Shown here: in pieces, positions 10,936 through 21,059 of the stretch
How the letters are laid out: the number at the start of each line of letters is the position of its first letter
Position numbering within the stretch: the stretch's first letter is position 1
Origin: Diogma glabrata
Taxonomy: Eukaryota > Arthropoda > Insecta > Diptera > Cylindrotomidae
Direction of reading: 5' to 3'
DNA: 64,000 nt
Assembly (NCBI GenBank): GCA_963693315.1
Contig: OY856188.1
Location: 103,480,462 to 103,544,461, forward strand
Notes under the pieces: generated by a model
The model's input: only the letters and a program-made list of their open reading frames with translations
The model's database searches: none
What the model was told of the DNA's origin: nothing
Position numbers and translations under genes: made by a program

Positions 10936-11460
10936 AAAAAATCTCTTAGTTTATAACGCCATTTTTATAATTTTCCTTCAGTACAAAAAAAACTGATTCC
11001 CGACAGTCATATGCATAAATTGTATCTTTAAAACAAAAAATAATACATCTCCGAAACTTTCACAATTAGTTAGATATAAAATAAGCTTCAATTTAGTTTG
11101 AAAAAAAAGGTGTAGCGCCATCTTTTGTTCAATTACACCGTTTTTTTCTTATGTTACACCGTTAAAAATAATTTCAAAAAATTAACGGTGTACATTTTTA
11201 AAAACTTTTCTAATACCTATTCAACGACATATCATTTATGAAAATCGATTGAGTAGTTTTTCTACAATCGCTCGTCAAAATGCACTCACATCACAAAATA
11301 ACGAAAAATTGAGGGGTACCCTGTGAAGACCCCTGGTCGAAAAAAAAAATTCTAAGAGAACTTTTATTTTTTATTTATGAAAGACTATCTATAAACAAAA
11401 AATAATCAAAATTAAAAGGGGTCAAGTGAAAACGTTGTTGAATCTTCGTGAAATTGTTCA
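10866..11460 (-). repeat. Right inverted terminal repeat of the 3.2-kb element
   Basis: This is the inverted counterpart of 8293-8771. It differs by a block at 11109-11237 that is absent on the left. That block holds an 11-bp perfect inverted repeat, TACACCGTTAA at 11155-11165 and its complement at 11182-11192. Confidence 0.75.
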
Positions 11461-11466
11461 TATATA

Positions 11467-11797
11467 TATTTATCCACGACTACTAAAGAATATATGCTTT
11501 CCATGTGTATGCCTTCCATTGTAATTTTATACATTTTCTCACTTGTGCGTAGAATGTGACGCAATCATTTCATTCTACTACAGTTCTATAGTTTATTTGT
11601 TGGTATAGTATTATCAAAAGGTTAAAACGAGAACCATACATATATAAAATATAAAATAATAAATTTAAGTTTTTCCGTTATGTCAATTGTTTTGTTTTTG
11701 TATGCTATCCATGATTTACATATTTCAATATGGTGATAAAAACTTTAGCAGGCAAACTGGAAATTAATCGAAATATTTTACAGTCGTGGATAAAATA
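11467..11797. mobile_element. Small inverted-repeat element (MITE-like)
   Basis: TTTATCCACGACT at 11469-11481 is matched inverted at 11783-11795, enclosing about 300 AT-rich bases without a coding frame. It lies directly outside the right end of the 3.2-kb element and is also absent from the copy B locus. The target duplication is not clear. Confidence 0.4.
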
Positions 11798-11800
11798 GCA

Positions 11801-11920
11801 TCTTGTATTCGCTTAGGATGATGGAAATTCCTCACTCGTATGATTCCCTCCACTCGCTTCGCTCGTTCCGGGAAACTTTATCCTTGTGAAGAATTACCAT
11901 CATTATAATCTCATACAAGA
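11801..11920. repeat. Imperfect foldback of about 120 bp
   Basis: CTTGTAT...GATGATGG...TTC at 11803-11832 pairs imperfectly with the complement of 11885-11918. The centre carries the GC-richer CCACTCGCTTCGCTCG stretch. No function is apparent; a decayed short inverted-repeat transposon is likely. Confidence 0.35.
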
Positions 11921-13259
11921 ATGAATCTACTATTAACTGATTTTTTCAAATAAAGCAATGCTGGTGCATATAATATATTTGTCAGCCCAATGTGACTTCC
12001 TGTGCCTTTAAATGTGACTTCCTACGCAGGATTCGATAGAAATGAAAATTGTGTTGTTGAATCAAATTTGTTGTGATATCAAAAAAGGTCTGTGTTTGTT
12101 TCCCACAAGAATAGAAAAAGTCGAGACTACTTCAGACTTTACGTAATTATTTTATGTGAGAACAATGTGTGGTTTGCAATGCCACAAACAGGCAAGTTGG
12201 TACAACATATCGGCACTTAGAAGAAAAGACAAGTACAAAATTGTTTAAGGTCATAACAGGTTTGGTAAAAATTCTAGTAAATCTCTTAATAATTATTCTT
12301 AAAATTCTTATAAAAAGATCGGGCATTATAACCATTATGGACATATTTCACCATTGGTCCACAATTTAGTCTGATACCGTTTTATTTGCTGAACGATTAT
12401 TTGACATTTTGTGCATCAGAGACAAGTCAATTAGGGATGTGTCGGTCGTGAACGATCGAGGTTATTTGAACGGATCACTACAGTAAACGACGACCTATAG
12501 TTCAGTTAGTAAAAGAAACGTCGTTCGTCGTTCACTAACCTTTTATGTACTAATGACATTTTTTTATATGCAATGAACTCATTTTACTATAGTATAAAAT
12601 TGCAGCAGTGTTAGTTAATGTTCAACAAACTAAAAATATTTTTTGGACAAGCCTTAAACAAAATATCTTTCCTCAGTGTTCTCCACTCTCAAAAACTTTG
12701 CTTGTACGCAATTAAAAATATGTTGTTATTAAATATTATGTGATAGTTTTTGAACAACAGAATAAAGTAAGTACATTGCATATGTTTTGGTAATTATTTA
12801 TTGTGGAACGTGTAAATGCCTGGTGTGATGCAGAAGAATTCAAGTTAATAGAGATTTTGCCAGCCAATCATCAATTAATAAATCATTGCTTAAACAACTA
12901 TAAAAGATTTCTACTATACCACATCTCCTATTTTACGCCACTCTTAAAACTTGTTCCAACCTCATTTTAACGAGCTGTTCAATCAAACAGCCAATCCTGT
13001 TATTAACATTCAATAAAAATTCATTCCTCATTCCTCCATCTATCCATACATCGATTGAAGGAAAAACAGTATTTAAAATAAAATTGAACTATATAATAAG
13101 GAATTTCATGTTTAAGCCCAGACATGCAGTAAATTTTTAATTTTTCACTAAAATTGTAAAGTTTAACTAGAACTTTTATTCCAAAACGAATTTCCTCAGT
13201 TTACTTCAATAGCCTCCACAATTTATCTCACACAGAGTTCACAGTTTTATATAACTTCT
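11921..13259. other. Duplicated flank of copy A, then unassigned DNA
   Basis: From 11930 to about 12215 the sequence matches the DNA after copy B at 36255-36525 (AACTGATTTTTTC, ATATATTTGTCAGCCCAAT, AACAATGTGTGGTT), which extends the segmental duplication past the gene. After that nothing recognisable is seen. A GATGTGTCGGTCGTGAACGA stretch near 12436 resembles some hAT ends, but no partner was found. Confidence 0.5.
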
Positions 13260-13900
13260 TACTGATAAAGTCATTTGGTCCGTTAAAAAGGATGTGCGAC
13301 ACATGGCACAGAACTGCCAAAAGCCAAAACTGTTCTCATAATACTCAATCGCCTTTGGGCAATTGTCCCTCAACTTCTCAAAAATTTTCCCAGATACATA
13401 TGGACATTATTGGTCGACGCTACTGTGACAAGCGCCACTGTGAAACAATTATTGATCGCAATAATCGCTGACCTGAAGCCATTCCTATTTCGAAGTACCT
13501 TTAGTAATCGTTACTGATCAGTGCTCCCAATTCGAATTTCAGTGAGTTGTCATAACTTATCGGTCTCGAAAGTAATGTAACGGTAATGTAAGTAATGTAA
13601 CGGACTCATCGAACGTTGGTACCGAATCCTTAAAACTGTTATCATGGCCTATAACCTTACTGACTGGACGCGTATTCTACCATCAATATTACTCGGTTTA
13701 CGAACCACTTTCGGTGAAGATTTTCAATCTTCATTGGCAGAGCTAGTCTACAGTACTAACATACGTCTTCGTCGGAGACTTATTTAGTCAAAATTCTAAC
13801 TCTACTCCTCAGTCCGATTTCGTTTCACAACTGAAACAACATTTTAATCACCTTCGACCATCTATTGCTTTGTCAAAATATTTTTCCTAAAATGTTCATT
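13260..13900 (+). pseudogene. Gypsy integrase fragment
   Basis: Short plus-strand pieces in different frames show gypsy integrase: VPLVIVTDQCSQFEF near 13500 (second catalytic Asp), ERWYRILKTVIMAYN near 13615 and LGLRTTFGEDFQSSLAELVY near 13690. Many stops and gaps break it. It belongs to the same family as the fragment at 21060-21850. Confidence 0.65.
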
Positions 13901-14369
13901 TCCATAACCTCTCGATTCTTGTTCACATGTCTTCCCACTTACGGATTTAGTAGGTAAATCGCTTCAAGCACCAAACGAAGATACTTTTCCAGTCACAGTC
14001 CAGCCGATGAGTTTTCGAATATTTTTTTAAAAAGAAAACGACATAAGTTTAATGTCAAATTGTTTTTTACAATTATTTTTATCATTAATGGTAAAAGTTT
14101 TCTCCACCTATTTGGTTAAGGAAAAAAAACTTATCATTTTCACTAATGATAAAAATTTTTTATCATTATCATTTTATCATTTGTCATACGGAATCGCCAT
14201 TCGGGAAAAATATGAGTTATCAATTTATCCTTCTATCATTTTGTGCATTTTTTCGTTAGGGAATTAGACCACAGATTGATATTTAACTAAAAAATACTTG
14301 AAATGATCATTTGACATTTGCACACTGAAATGAATTGACTGTCGATCCGATGGTTAGTGGAGAGATCCG

Positions 14370-14411
14370 TTAATTTTGTTTAATTAACGGAATAACCATA
14401 ATAATATGTAA
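14370..14411 (+). pseudogene. Left part of a LINE reverse transcriptase split by Harbinger
   Basis: The frame just left of the Harbinger element reads like the FCL-INGI stretch before the RT active site. Together with the sequence at 17254 and one copy of the TAA target it gives a continuous frame into SRVLFYADD. Little more than the last dozen codons are readable on this side. Confidence 0.5.
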
Positions 14412-14429
14412 AGCCACCTTTACACTATT

Positions 14430-14660
14430 GCAGAATTGTGCAATGAACAATGACTGCAATGGCCAATGAGCAATGCGAAACATGCAATGGTTTACGGTTT
14501 ACACTAAACGCATTTTAGTACAATATTATTGCGTCAATGTCATTGTGAATTCATTGCAATGGTTTGCAATGACTTCATTGCTAAACTTTTCTGCAATGAA
14601 TTTTTTACTGTTGACACTATTTCAATATTTTTGTCAAAAACTCATTGCAAATATCATTGC
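14430..14660. promoter_or_regulatory. Left subterminal CAATG/CATTG word array of Harbinger
   Basis: At least fifteen CAATG or CATTG words occur in about 230 bp, most extended to TGCAATG or CATTGCA. Arrays of short words near transposon ends commonly serve as transposase binding sites; that role is inferred here. Confidence 0.55.
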
Positions 14661-14834
14661 AGTTGTCATTTTTTTCATACAGGTGGATATCTGTAAACTG
14701 TATTGTTATTTCAACTAGAAAAATTAAAAATATGTTCAGTTGTCGTGCTGTCATTATTTAGTGTGTACGCGTTTACAAAAACTATAAATTGTTCTTTTGC
14801 CATTTTCACAATTTTAATTATTGGGTGAAATAAC

Positions 14835-15688
14835 AGGTCATTCAATAAGTCCGTAGGATAAGTAAGAAAAAAACAACATTTTGACAAAACTCGTTTTTTT
14901 TATTCAACATAGTTGCCTTCGAGGGCGATACAACGAGTATAGCGATTTTCCAACTTTTCTATACCACTTTTATAGTATGATTTCTCTTTCTCGTCAAAAT
15001 AGGCCTCAGTTTCAGCGATTACTTCATCATTGGACTTAAATTTCTTTCCAGCAAGCATTCTCTTGGGATCTGAAAACAGGAAAAAGTCGCTAGGGGCTAA
15101 ATCTGGAGAATGTGGTGGGTGGGTAAGCAATTCAAAGCCCAATTCATTCAATTTTGCCATCGTTTTCATCGATCTGTGACACGGTGCATTATCTTGGTGA
15201 AACAACACTTTTTTCTTTTGCAATTGTGGCCGTTTCTTTGCGATTTCAGCCTTCAATCGATCCAAAAGTTGACAGTAATAGTCGCTGTTGATGGTGGTTC
15301 CTTTTTGGAGATAGTCGATGAATATTATTCCGTTCGTATCCCAAAATACAGACGCCATCACCTTACCGGCCGACTGTTGCGTCTTTGCTCGCTTTGGATT
15401 CGGTTCGTCGACTGCTGTCCACTCAGCTGACTGTCTTTTGGATTCTGGTGTGTAATTATTTTCATCAAAAAGCAATGCTTTATTAAAATTCGAAATTCAC
15501 ATTTTTCCATTTTTTTTTTCAAAAACAAAAGTTGCTTCACACAAAATGTTATAACTCACGAATCAATAGTCAGATTGCGGTCAAATTTATACACGTATCG
15601 TTTGAAGGTTAGTACTAAATAAAAACCATATGGAAAAAATTCTAGTAACGCCATCTATGTGTCATCCTACGGACTTATTGAATGACCT
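14835..15688 (-). mobile_element. Mariner element, internally deleted
   Basis: The inverted ends read AGGTCATTCAATAAGTCCG at 14835 and the complement ending at 15688, with about 25 bp matching. At 854 bp it is shorter than the usual 1.3 kb. The right flank is TA; the left flank reads CA, so the target duplication has decayed or the edge is off by a base. The transposase lies on the minus strand with most of its N-terminal half missing. Confidence 0.85.
14900..15475 (-). pseudogene. Mariner transposase, C-terminal two thirds
   Basis: The 191-residue frame holds the WTAVDEPNPKRAK motif, then HQDNAPCHRS (second catalytic Asp) and HSPDLAPSDFFLF (third Asp, spaced as in DD34D transposases). A complete protein has about 345 residues. 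Upstream, 15480-15515 keeps the first dozen codons (MEKCEFRILIKHCFL) in another frame, so an internal deletion removed the helix-turn-helix and the first catalytic Asp. The motif style is closest to the irritans group; that placement is tentative. Confidence 0.85.
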
Positions 15689-15816
15689 AGTATTGTGATG
15701 GAAAATACAATTGGGTGTTGTTTAGCTTGTGCTGTTATTACGTGTGGTTATGAATTGTTGTTAATGGACGAAAAGGAACCAAAACCAAAAAATACAGAAC
15801 AAAATGGGTTCGTGGA

Positions 15817-16151
15817 TTGTATGCGGATAGAGGGTCTAGTTTTTTCTGGAAATTGGACATAATGTTTCGGGAAAATGACCCTGAGCTATCCAACAACTTT
15901 TTGCGAATGAGTGCAGAAGACTTTGATAATTTACTCTACTTGGTTCGCCCACTCATCAAAAAAAAAGACACGCATCTCCGAAAGGCCATTACTGCTGCCG
16001 AAAGATTGGCAGTGACCCTCCGTTTTCTGGCCCCCGGTGATTCGCACAGTACTCTCATGTACCTTTTTTAAATGTCCAAAGCGTCCATTCAGCATATAAT
16101 TGAGGAAATATGCGATGCGATCTATGAAAAATTGAAAGACGAGTACTTGCA
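15817..16151 (+). pseudogene. PIF/Harbinger transposase, N-terminal exon
   Basis: The frame gives NNFLRMSAEDFDNLLYLV, then a KKDTHLRKAI motif and ERLAVTLRFLAPGDS, the standard N-terminal region of Harbinger (HARBI1-type) transposases. A stop interrupts at 16069-16071, followed in frame by MSKASIQHIIEEICDAIYE up to DEYLQ, then a GTAAAT donor-like site at 16152. The catalytic exons that should follow were not found before the right end of the element. Confidence 0.8.
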
Positions 16152-17029
16152 GGTAAATATTTATTTCAATTTTTATTCAAGTATATATGTATAATTTTTT
16201 TTCAAATTTAAAACTGTAAAAAATATAAATTTAACTAATTTCAATTATTTTATATAAAATTTTCTATTAAATACAAAATCACGACATTTACTTAAAAAAA
16301 AACAAAAATATAAATGTTAGTTCGAGAAATCGTGTAGTTTACAGTTTAATATTCAATATACTATTAGCTCACTAAAAAAGGAGTGATATCCTGTGTCTAG
16401 CAGAAACGAGTGTAAAACTAAACGTTTTAAAATAATTATAGGTTTTATATAATTCGAAGTACCTCCTTTGTTACTCGGATTAGAGCCTAAAATAAAACAA
16501 CTTCAACTAACTACCCTGGCAAAAATTCTTGTAGGAATTTTTGTTAGGATCTTACATGAACTATAAAAGATCCTATGTAAATCTTGTATGATCTTGTAAA
16601 CTTCTTGTCCTAATTCTCTACAAGAAATGACCATGATCATGTAAGTTCCTATATAATTTTTGTATAATTTTCCTGCAAGAATATTCGACAGGTTAGGTAT
16701 TAAAACAAAAGTTGCTAGTAAAATTACAAAAAAAAATAAATTTTAATTATTTCTATTAGAATGCAAATTTGGGGTGCGATATTTTAATAGGGTGCGATAT
16801 TTAATTGGGGTGCGATATTTTAATTGTTATTTAATATGACTTAGTTTGTTTTAATAACAAATACACTAACACTATATTCCTAATATATTTATAATAAAAT
16901 TAAAATATACCTACAAAATACAATTATTTTAAAATTATTTTTATATATAATAATTTTTAGTTGAGCGACACACAATTATTTTGTAATTGACACAAAACTT
17001 AAAAATTTTCATCAAAATTGTCTGCAATG
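16152..17029. other. Interior of Harbinger without coding sequence
   Basis: AT-rich sequence. A small direct repeat of about 18 bp (GGGTGCGATATTTTAAT) occurs three times at 16771-16825. Nothing else is recognised. Confidence 0.5.
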
Positions 17030-17240
17030 ACAGCAATAATATTGTAAACCTGTTTGCAATATTTTTCATTGCCAAAATCATTGTCAATATTTCATTGCAA
17101 AAAGAGTTTACATTGGGAATGCAATGAAACGTGCAATGACTGCAATGAATATTGCAATGTTCATTGTTTCTCATCGACAATGATATTGCGAACCGTTTAC
17201 ACTACCATTGCACGAATGTTGCAGAGCTCTGCAATAGTCT
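17030..17240. promoter_or_regulatory. Right subterminal CAATG/CATTG word array of Harbinger
   Basis: This is the inverted counterpart of the array at 14430-14660, with more than a dozen CAATG/CATTG words up to the right end. It supports the element's boundaries and probably marks transposase binding sites. Confidence 0.55.
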
Positions 17241-17253
17241 AATTGCGGCTTAA

Positions 17254-17580
17254 CTCTCGTGTACTTTTTTACGCTGATGATATGAAAATTTTTAAAGTTA
17301 TTAACACGATTGAAGACTGTATTCTGCTTCAAGAAGATATTAATCATATTAGTGACTGGTGTAACAAAATGAGGCTGGATTTGAATATTGATAAATGCAA
17401 AGTTATAAGTCATTATAGAAAGTAAAATCCTATTCATTTGAGCTACGATATCAATAACATCCTACTGGCCCAAATTTATGAAGTTAGAGATTTGGGTATA
17501 ACCTTTACTCAAAACCCAACTTTAAATAAGCACATGAATATTACCATAGCAAAAGCTAATCAAATGCTAGGATTTTGTTA
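17254..17580 (+). pseudogene. LINE reverse transcriptase core (jockey-like)
   Basis: Immediately right of Harbinger the frame reads SRVLFYADDMKIFK, the RT active site, then ISDWCNKMRLDLNIDKCK and a degenerate thumb (VRDLGITF). A TAA at 17423 and later shifts show decay. It is the right part of the LINE into which Harbinger inserted. RT clade by motif: jockey-like. Confidence 0.8.
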
Positions 17581-17589
17581 AACGTTGGA

Positions 17590-17765
17590 CGGGTCTAGAC
17601 AATTTATTGTTGACTGACAAACACCTCCCCAAACATGACAGCAGTACTCCATACATGGATGAGTAAAAGATTTGAAGTTTAAAGGAGATCTGGATACGTT
17701 GGAACTTCCAACGCATCAGTATAGCAGGCCGCGCACCTAGTGAGGTTGTTTTTATACCCTAAGCC
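17590..17765 (-). pseudogene. Short jockey-like LINE piece, opposite strand
   Basis: The minus strand around 17620-17680 reads FTHPCMEYCCHVWGG, the same motif as in the LINE ends at 1690-2262 and 40800-41278. It faces the plus-strand RT piece at 17254-17580. It may be an inversion within one copy or a separate insertion. Confidence 0.55.
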
Positions 17766-18624
17766 AGCTTCAGCTTGTGGGCCCGAAAAGGAAAACCTGC
17801 TGCTCCAGCACAAATACATCAGAATGTGCGCGTTTCATGAGGCAAAACGGATCAAAAAAAAAATTAGAAAAAAGTGAAAAAAAGAGACTCTGGCGGCCCT
17901 CCAGGTCGAAGAAGCCGCGACCGTCACGAACACCCCATTATTTTTATTTATTTATACAGAATTTAAAAAAAACCAACAAATAGGTAGGAAAAAATGTATA
18001 TATGAATAAACTCACCCCATAATTGATGATCCGGATCCCACTACTCATGTTGTCCACTTGATTTAGCCGATCATGGTAAATAACATATACCTCTAGGTGT
18101 CCTAATCCTGCATAATATGCCGCACCTTGGTTCCGAAGATTAGTGCATACGTATGATATGACTACTATACACGATAACAATAGTGAAAATGTTATATTCA
18201 CGGTACTGACCAACGATCGTAATCGTAATACTAGTTTTACAAAGGCTAATTCACACGCCCTTCAACGTCACTCGGCATCAATGACTCACAAGCCCCGGTT
18301 TCTCCTTTTTGTTTATTTCCATAAATCAGGAGTATCTTTACGCTGAAATGCCACGGTCCAACGGACGCTAGCGCGTCTAGTGAACAAATGTTTACTCACG
18401 AAAAAACAATGTTTTCATCACTTGTAGGAAAATATACTAATCTCATTAAGCAAAAAAAATTATCTCAATATCTCTAGTTTTAAATTAATATATTGAGTAG
18501 GCCGAAAATAGTCACTGTAATTCGCTGTTCCTTCCCATTAGAGAAAAATAATCGATATAATTCGTTTTGATTTGTTAAAAAATAGTAAGTGAAGCGTTTT
18601 TATTGGACCTTATCGAAACTTTAT
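17766..18624. other. Unassigned, one basic frame
   Basis: The plus-strand frame at 17777-17983 is rich in Lys, Arg and Ser and has no recognised domain. It may be an old gag-like or exon remnant. The rest, 17985-18620, shows nothing. Confidence 0.3.
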
Positions 18625-19440
18625 TTAGTGAGTTGAATTGTCTATTAAATTGTAGTTAACATATTTTTCAAATATTTTAGCTAAAACCGACAGAATTGCA
18701 ATTGGTCTATCATTGTTATAGTCTCTCTTACTGCCTTTCTTTGATATGGGTTGAACGCTGGCCAGCTTCCCAGAATCGGGAAATATTCCGGTTTCATAAG
18801 ATAAATAGAAAATTTTCGTTAAAGCTGAAGCTAGTTGCCTAGCAAAGTTTTTAAGAATGAGGGGTGGAATACCGTCGGGACCAGCAGATTTGTTGATATT
18901 GATAGAAAGAAGCATTTTCCGTACAATATTTCAACGAAAAATTATTGGCTTCATTTTCGTTACAACTGGGGAAATGAGTGTCGGAGAATGGGGAGGTTCA
19001 ACTATGTTTGAGTTTTCTGCAAAAATACGACCCAAAAGATCCGCCTTCTCTTTCGAGTTGCTCACCAGAATGTCATTCAGAACTAAGATTGGAATAGAGG
19101 ATCGAGTAAAATTACTTTGGACTGATTTAACTGCCTGAAAGACACTACGTGAGCCAGATGAGTGCTCGGCGAACTTCTTTGCTTTCTTCTGGAAAAACGC
19201 GTCTTTGTCCAAGTCTGTTTTGAATTTGCTAATATTTTTGGCTTTCTTATAGGCGCTATGGGTTTCAGGTGTTTTATTAGCGTTATACGTCTTAAATGCT
19301 TTGCGTTTATTCCCTGCCTCATCAATATACCGCGTGAACCAAGGCTCAGTTTTAGGAGTGATTAATCGATTTGGAATAAACCGCCGCATTCCGTCTTTTA
19401 TGATTTCAGAAATTCTTATTACCGATGTGCTAGGATCTTG
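18625..19440 (-). pseudogene. Jockey-like LINE, linker and first part of reverse transcriptase
   Basis: Two overlapping minus-strand frames make one ORF2 piece. The upstream frame (19389-18931) has EPWFTRYIDEAGNKRKAF and a long basic linker ending SNSKEKADLLGRIFAEN. The next (18915-18625) has NKSAGPDGIPPLILKN, then a KGSKRDYNNDRPIAILSV motif (PIS in working elements) of the RT fingers. A frameshift separates them near 18920. It ends before the YADD box. No poly(A) tail is visible, so both ends are truncated. Confidence 0.8.
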
Positions 19441-20048
19441 ATCAATACAACAAATAGTTTTCTAAGGTGTTTACATTTCTTGTTACCAAGCAATACAAAA
19501 CAAATTTATGCTTTAAAATAATAAATACATTTTTTACATCAAAGCAATAAAAGGATAAATTTTACCTGCCTACCGCCTGGTAACAGTAAATATAAAATAC
19601 CAAATAATTTTTTAATAAAGAACAATCTCACCAATTATATAATTGTACGCCTCCGTTCTTCACCACTTTTATTTTCATAAACACTAACACACACTTATTT
19701 TTCTATTTTTGATTATATTTTTTGTTTTTTTTTCCTTTAAAATTTAGGAGACAGCCTTCTTCGTCTGAATCCGGTTGATGAACTGATTGACTCCGGTTGA
19801 TCAACTTTTAGATTATATTTTAAGTCTACTTTATAAGTAATTTACAATTTATTATTATATTAATTTTATATTTTTGCCTTTTTTATTTTAAAATGTATAC
19901 ATATGACATGTATTTTATATTAGTTTATTTTTTGATTTTAGACGACCAAGCAAAGCTTAGGTACAATTATTGTTATTTATAATTTTTTTTTCTATTAATT
20001 TTTTATAAATATTTGCTATATAAATCGTCAAATATTGTTACAAAAAGA
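19441..20048. other. AT-rich intergenic or intronic DNA
   Basis: No frame, repeat or RNA gene recognised. It may hold the decayed upstream exons of zinc-finger copy C, but none could be read. Confidence 0.35.
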
Positions 20049-20143
20049 TCAAGAAACTTGCAAGAAAATGCAACAGTTGAATATAAAAACATAAATATGG
20101 AGATGATTGATTGGCAACGACAATCAAAATTGAAAAAGAAAAG
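20049..20143 (+). pseudogene. Zinc-finger family copy C, penultimate exon remnant
   Basis: The sequence aligns with the second half of the 123-nt exon of copies A and B (TTGCAAGAAAATGCAAC against TTGCAAGAAAAATCAAC; AACATAAATATGGAGATG against ATTATAAATGTGGAGATG). A small deletion shifts the frame near 20125. The donor position reads AAG/GCAAAT, a GC rather than GT donor. With the terminal exon at 27302 it marks a third family member. Confidence 0.6.
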
Positions 20144-20213
20144 GCAAATATTTTTTTTGTTTTAAATATATTCAAGATTTGTTTGTTCCATTTTTATCTA
20201 CAACATAAAAACC

Positions 20214-20273
20214 TTATAAAATACGTCGTGGCTTAGAATAGATATTCATTCTAAGCCACGACGTATTTTATAA
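20214..20273. repeat. Perfect 26-bp palindrome with 8-nt loop
   Basis: The arms 20214-20239 and 20248-20273 are exact reverse complements (start TTATAAAATACGTCGTGG). The loop is AGATATTC. No decay is seen in the arms, unlike the surrounding sequence. It lies in the last intron of copy C. Confidence 0.9.
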
Positions 20274-20509
20274 ACTTAGTATCAGAGCATTCTTGGCATT
20301 TAAAATTTGTTGAATCTATTTCTATTCTCAATTATCTTAGACAAAGTCTTTAGCAAATGGGCTAAAAAGCTGAAAACACGCTGTTAAAAACTGCAAGTTA
20401 CGGCAAACAAACCAGAGCAAACTTTTTACAGCCATTATTTTTATGACGTCTTTACTATATATGTTATGATTCTGAATGAAAGTATTTTTGTTATATTTAA
20501 TCACTTCTG

Positions 20510-21027
20510 TTTTATAGTCTAAGATCCGGCTGCAGGATTAGTGCGCTCATCGATTTTTTGCTTAAACCAAACTTTTATGTATATTTATAATTAGGAGAAT
20601 ATATATCTACCAGGTTGCCTATCAAAATTTGGCCGCCAGTATTTTTAATTAAATTTTTTTAATTGATTTTTGGGAAAAAATTTCGTTCACTTGTTTTTTA
20701 AATAAAATGTCGTCTACATCACGGCAATTTATATAAAGATTCTAAAAATTCACGGTTGTCGTTGCGCACCTGGCCGCACCTCTTCGCAGCCAGGTGTAAA
20801 CAGGTATGATTTCGATACATTTATACGTTCATAACGTACATTGATTAATTCTATATCAAATTAAAGCTAATTTTTTTCTATTTATTATCATTTATGGTTG
20901 CCTAATTAAATCCGGCCGCAAATAAGGGTTGCTGGCTGTTAAAGATGATAAATATTTAAGGTAGGTTTAGCAAAAAATCGATGAGCGCACTAATCCTGCA
21001 GCTGGATCTCGTACTATTACTATAAAA
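20510..21027. mobile_element. MITE with long inverted ends
   Basis: Ends starting TTTTATAGT at 20510 and the complement ending 21027 include a nearly exact inverted stretch of about 40 bp (GGATTAGTGCGCTCATCGAT in both). The interior has GC-rich CACCTGGCCGCACC and GCAGCCAGGTG words that form a small hairpin near 20770-20805, and no coding frame. The target duplication is not resolved. Confidence 0.7.
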
Positions 21028-21059
21028 TCAAACTAAAATAGTGTTTACAATATACACAA

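Larger units (their letters stand above)
8293..11460 (+). mobile_element. DNA transposon-like element with ~0.5-kb inverted terminal repeats
   Basis: The left arm (8293-8771) and right arm (10866-11460) are inverted copies starting TGAGCAATTTCACG and TGAACAATTTCACG. Long near-identical blocks occur in both, for example GACCAGGGGTCTTCACAGGG and AAATGGCGTTATAAACTAAG. The arms enclose one degenerate transposase-like gene in the same orientation. Flanks read TATA on both sides (8289-8292, 11461-11464), compatible with a short target duplication, but the AT-rich site makes this weak. The related locus after copy B (about 36230-36260) lacks the element. The right arm has an extra block of about 129 bp (11109-11237). 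Confidence 0.75.
14412..17250 (+). mobile_element. PIF/Harbinger transposon, non-autonomous, with nested mariner
   Basis: The element starts AGCCACC and ends GGCT, the ends being inverted (AGCCRC...ACTATTGCAGA). It is flanked by TAA on both sides (14409-14411, 17251-17253), the 3-bp target duplication expected for PIF/Harbinger. Both subterminal regions are packed with CAATG/CATTG words (14430-14660 and 17030-17210). Between the ends lie the N-terminal part of a Harbinger transposase (15817-16151) and a mariner (14835-15688). The DDE part of the transposase and the Myb-like partner were not found, so it cannot move by itself. Confidence 0.85.

Noticed and set aside
12430..12545. GATGTGTCGGTCGTGAACGA stretch resembling a hAT end
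   Set aside because: No inverted partner or target duplication found.
16771..16825. Three short direct repeats considered as a CRISPR-like array
   Set aside because: The units are adjacent, about 18 bp each, without spacers, in an insect transposon.
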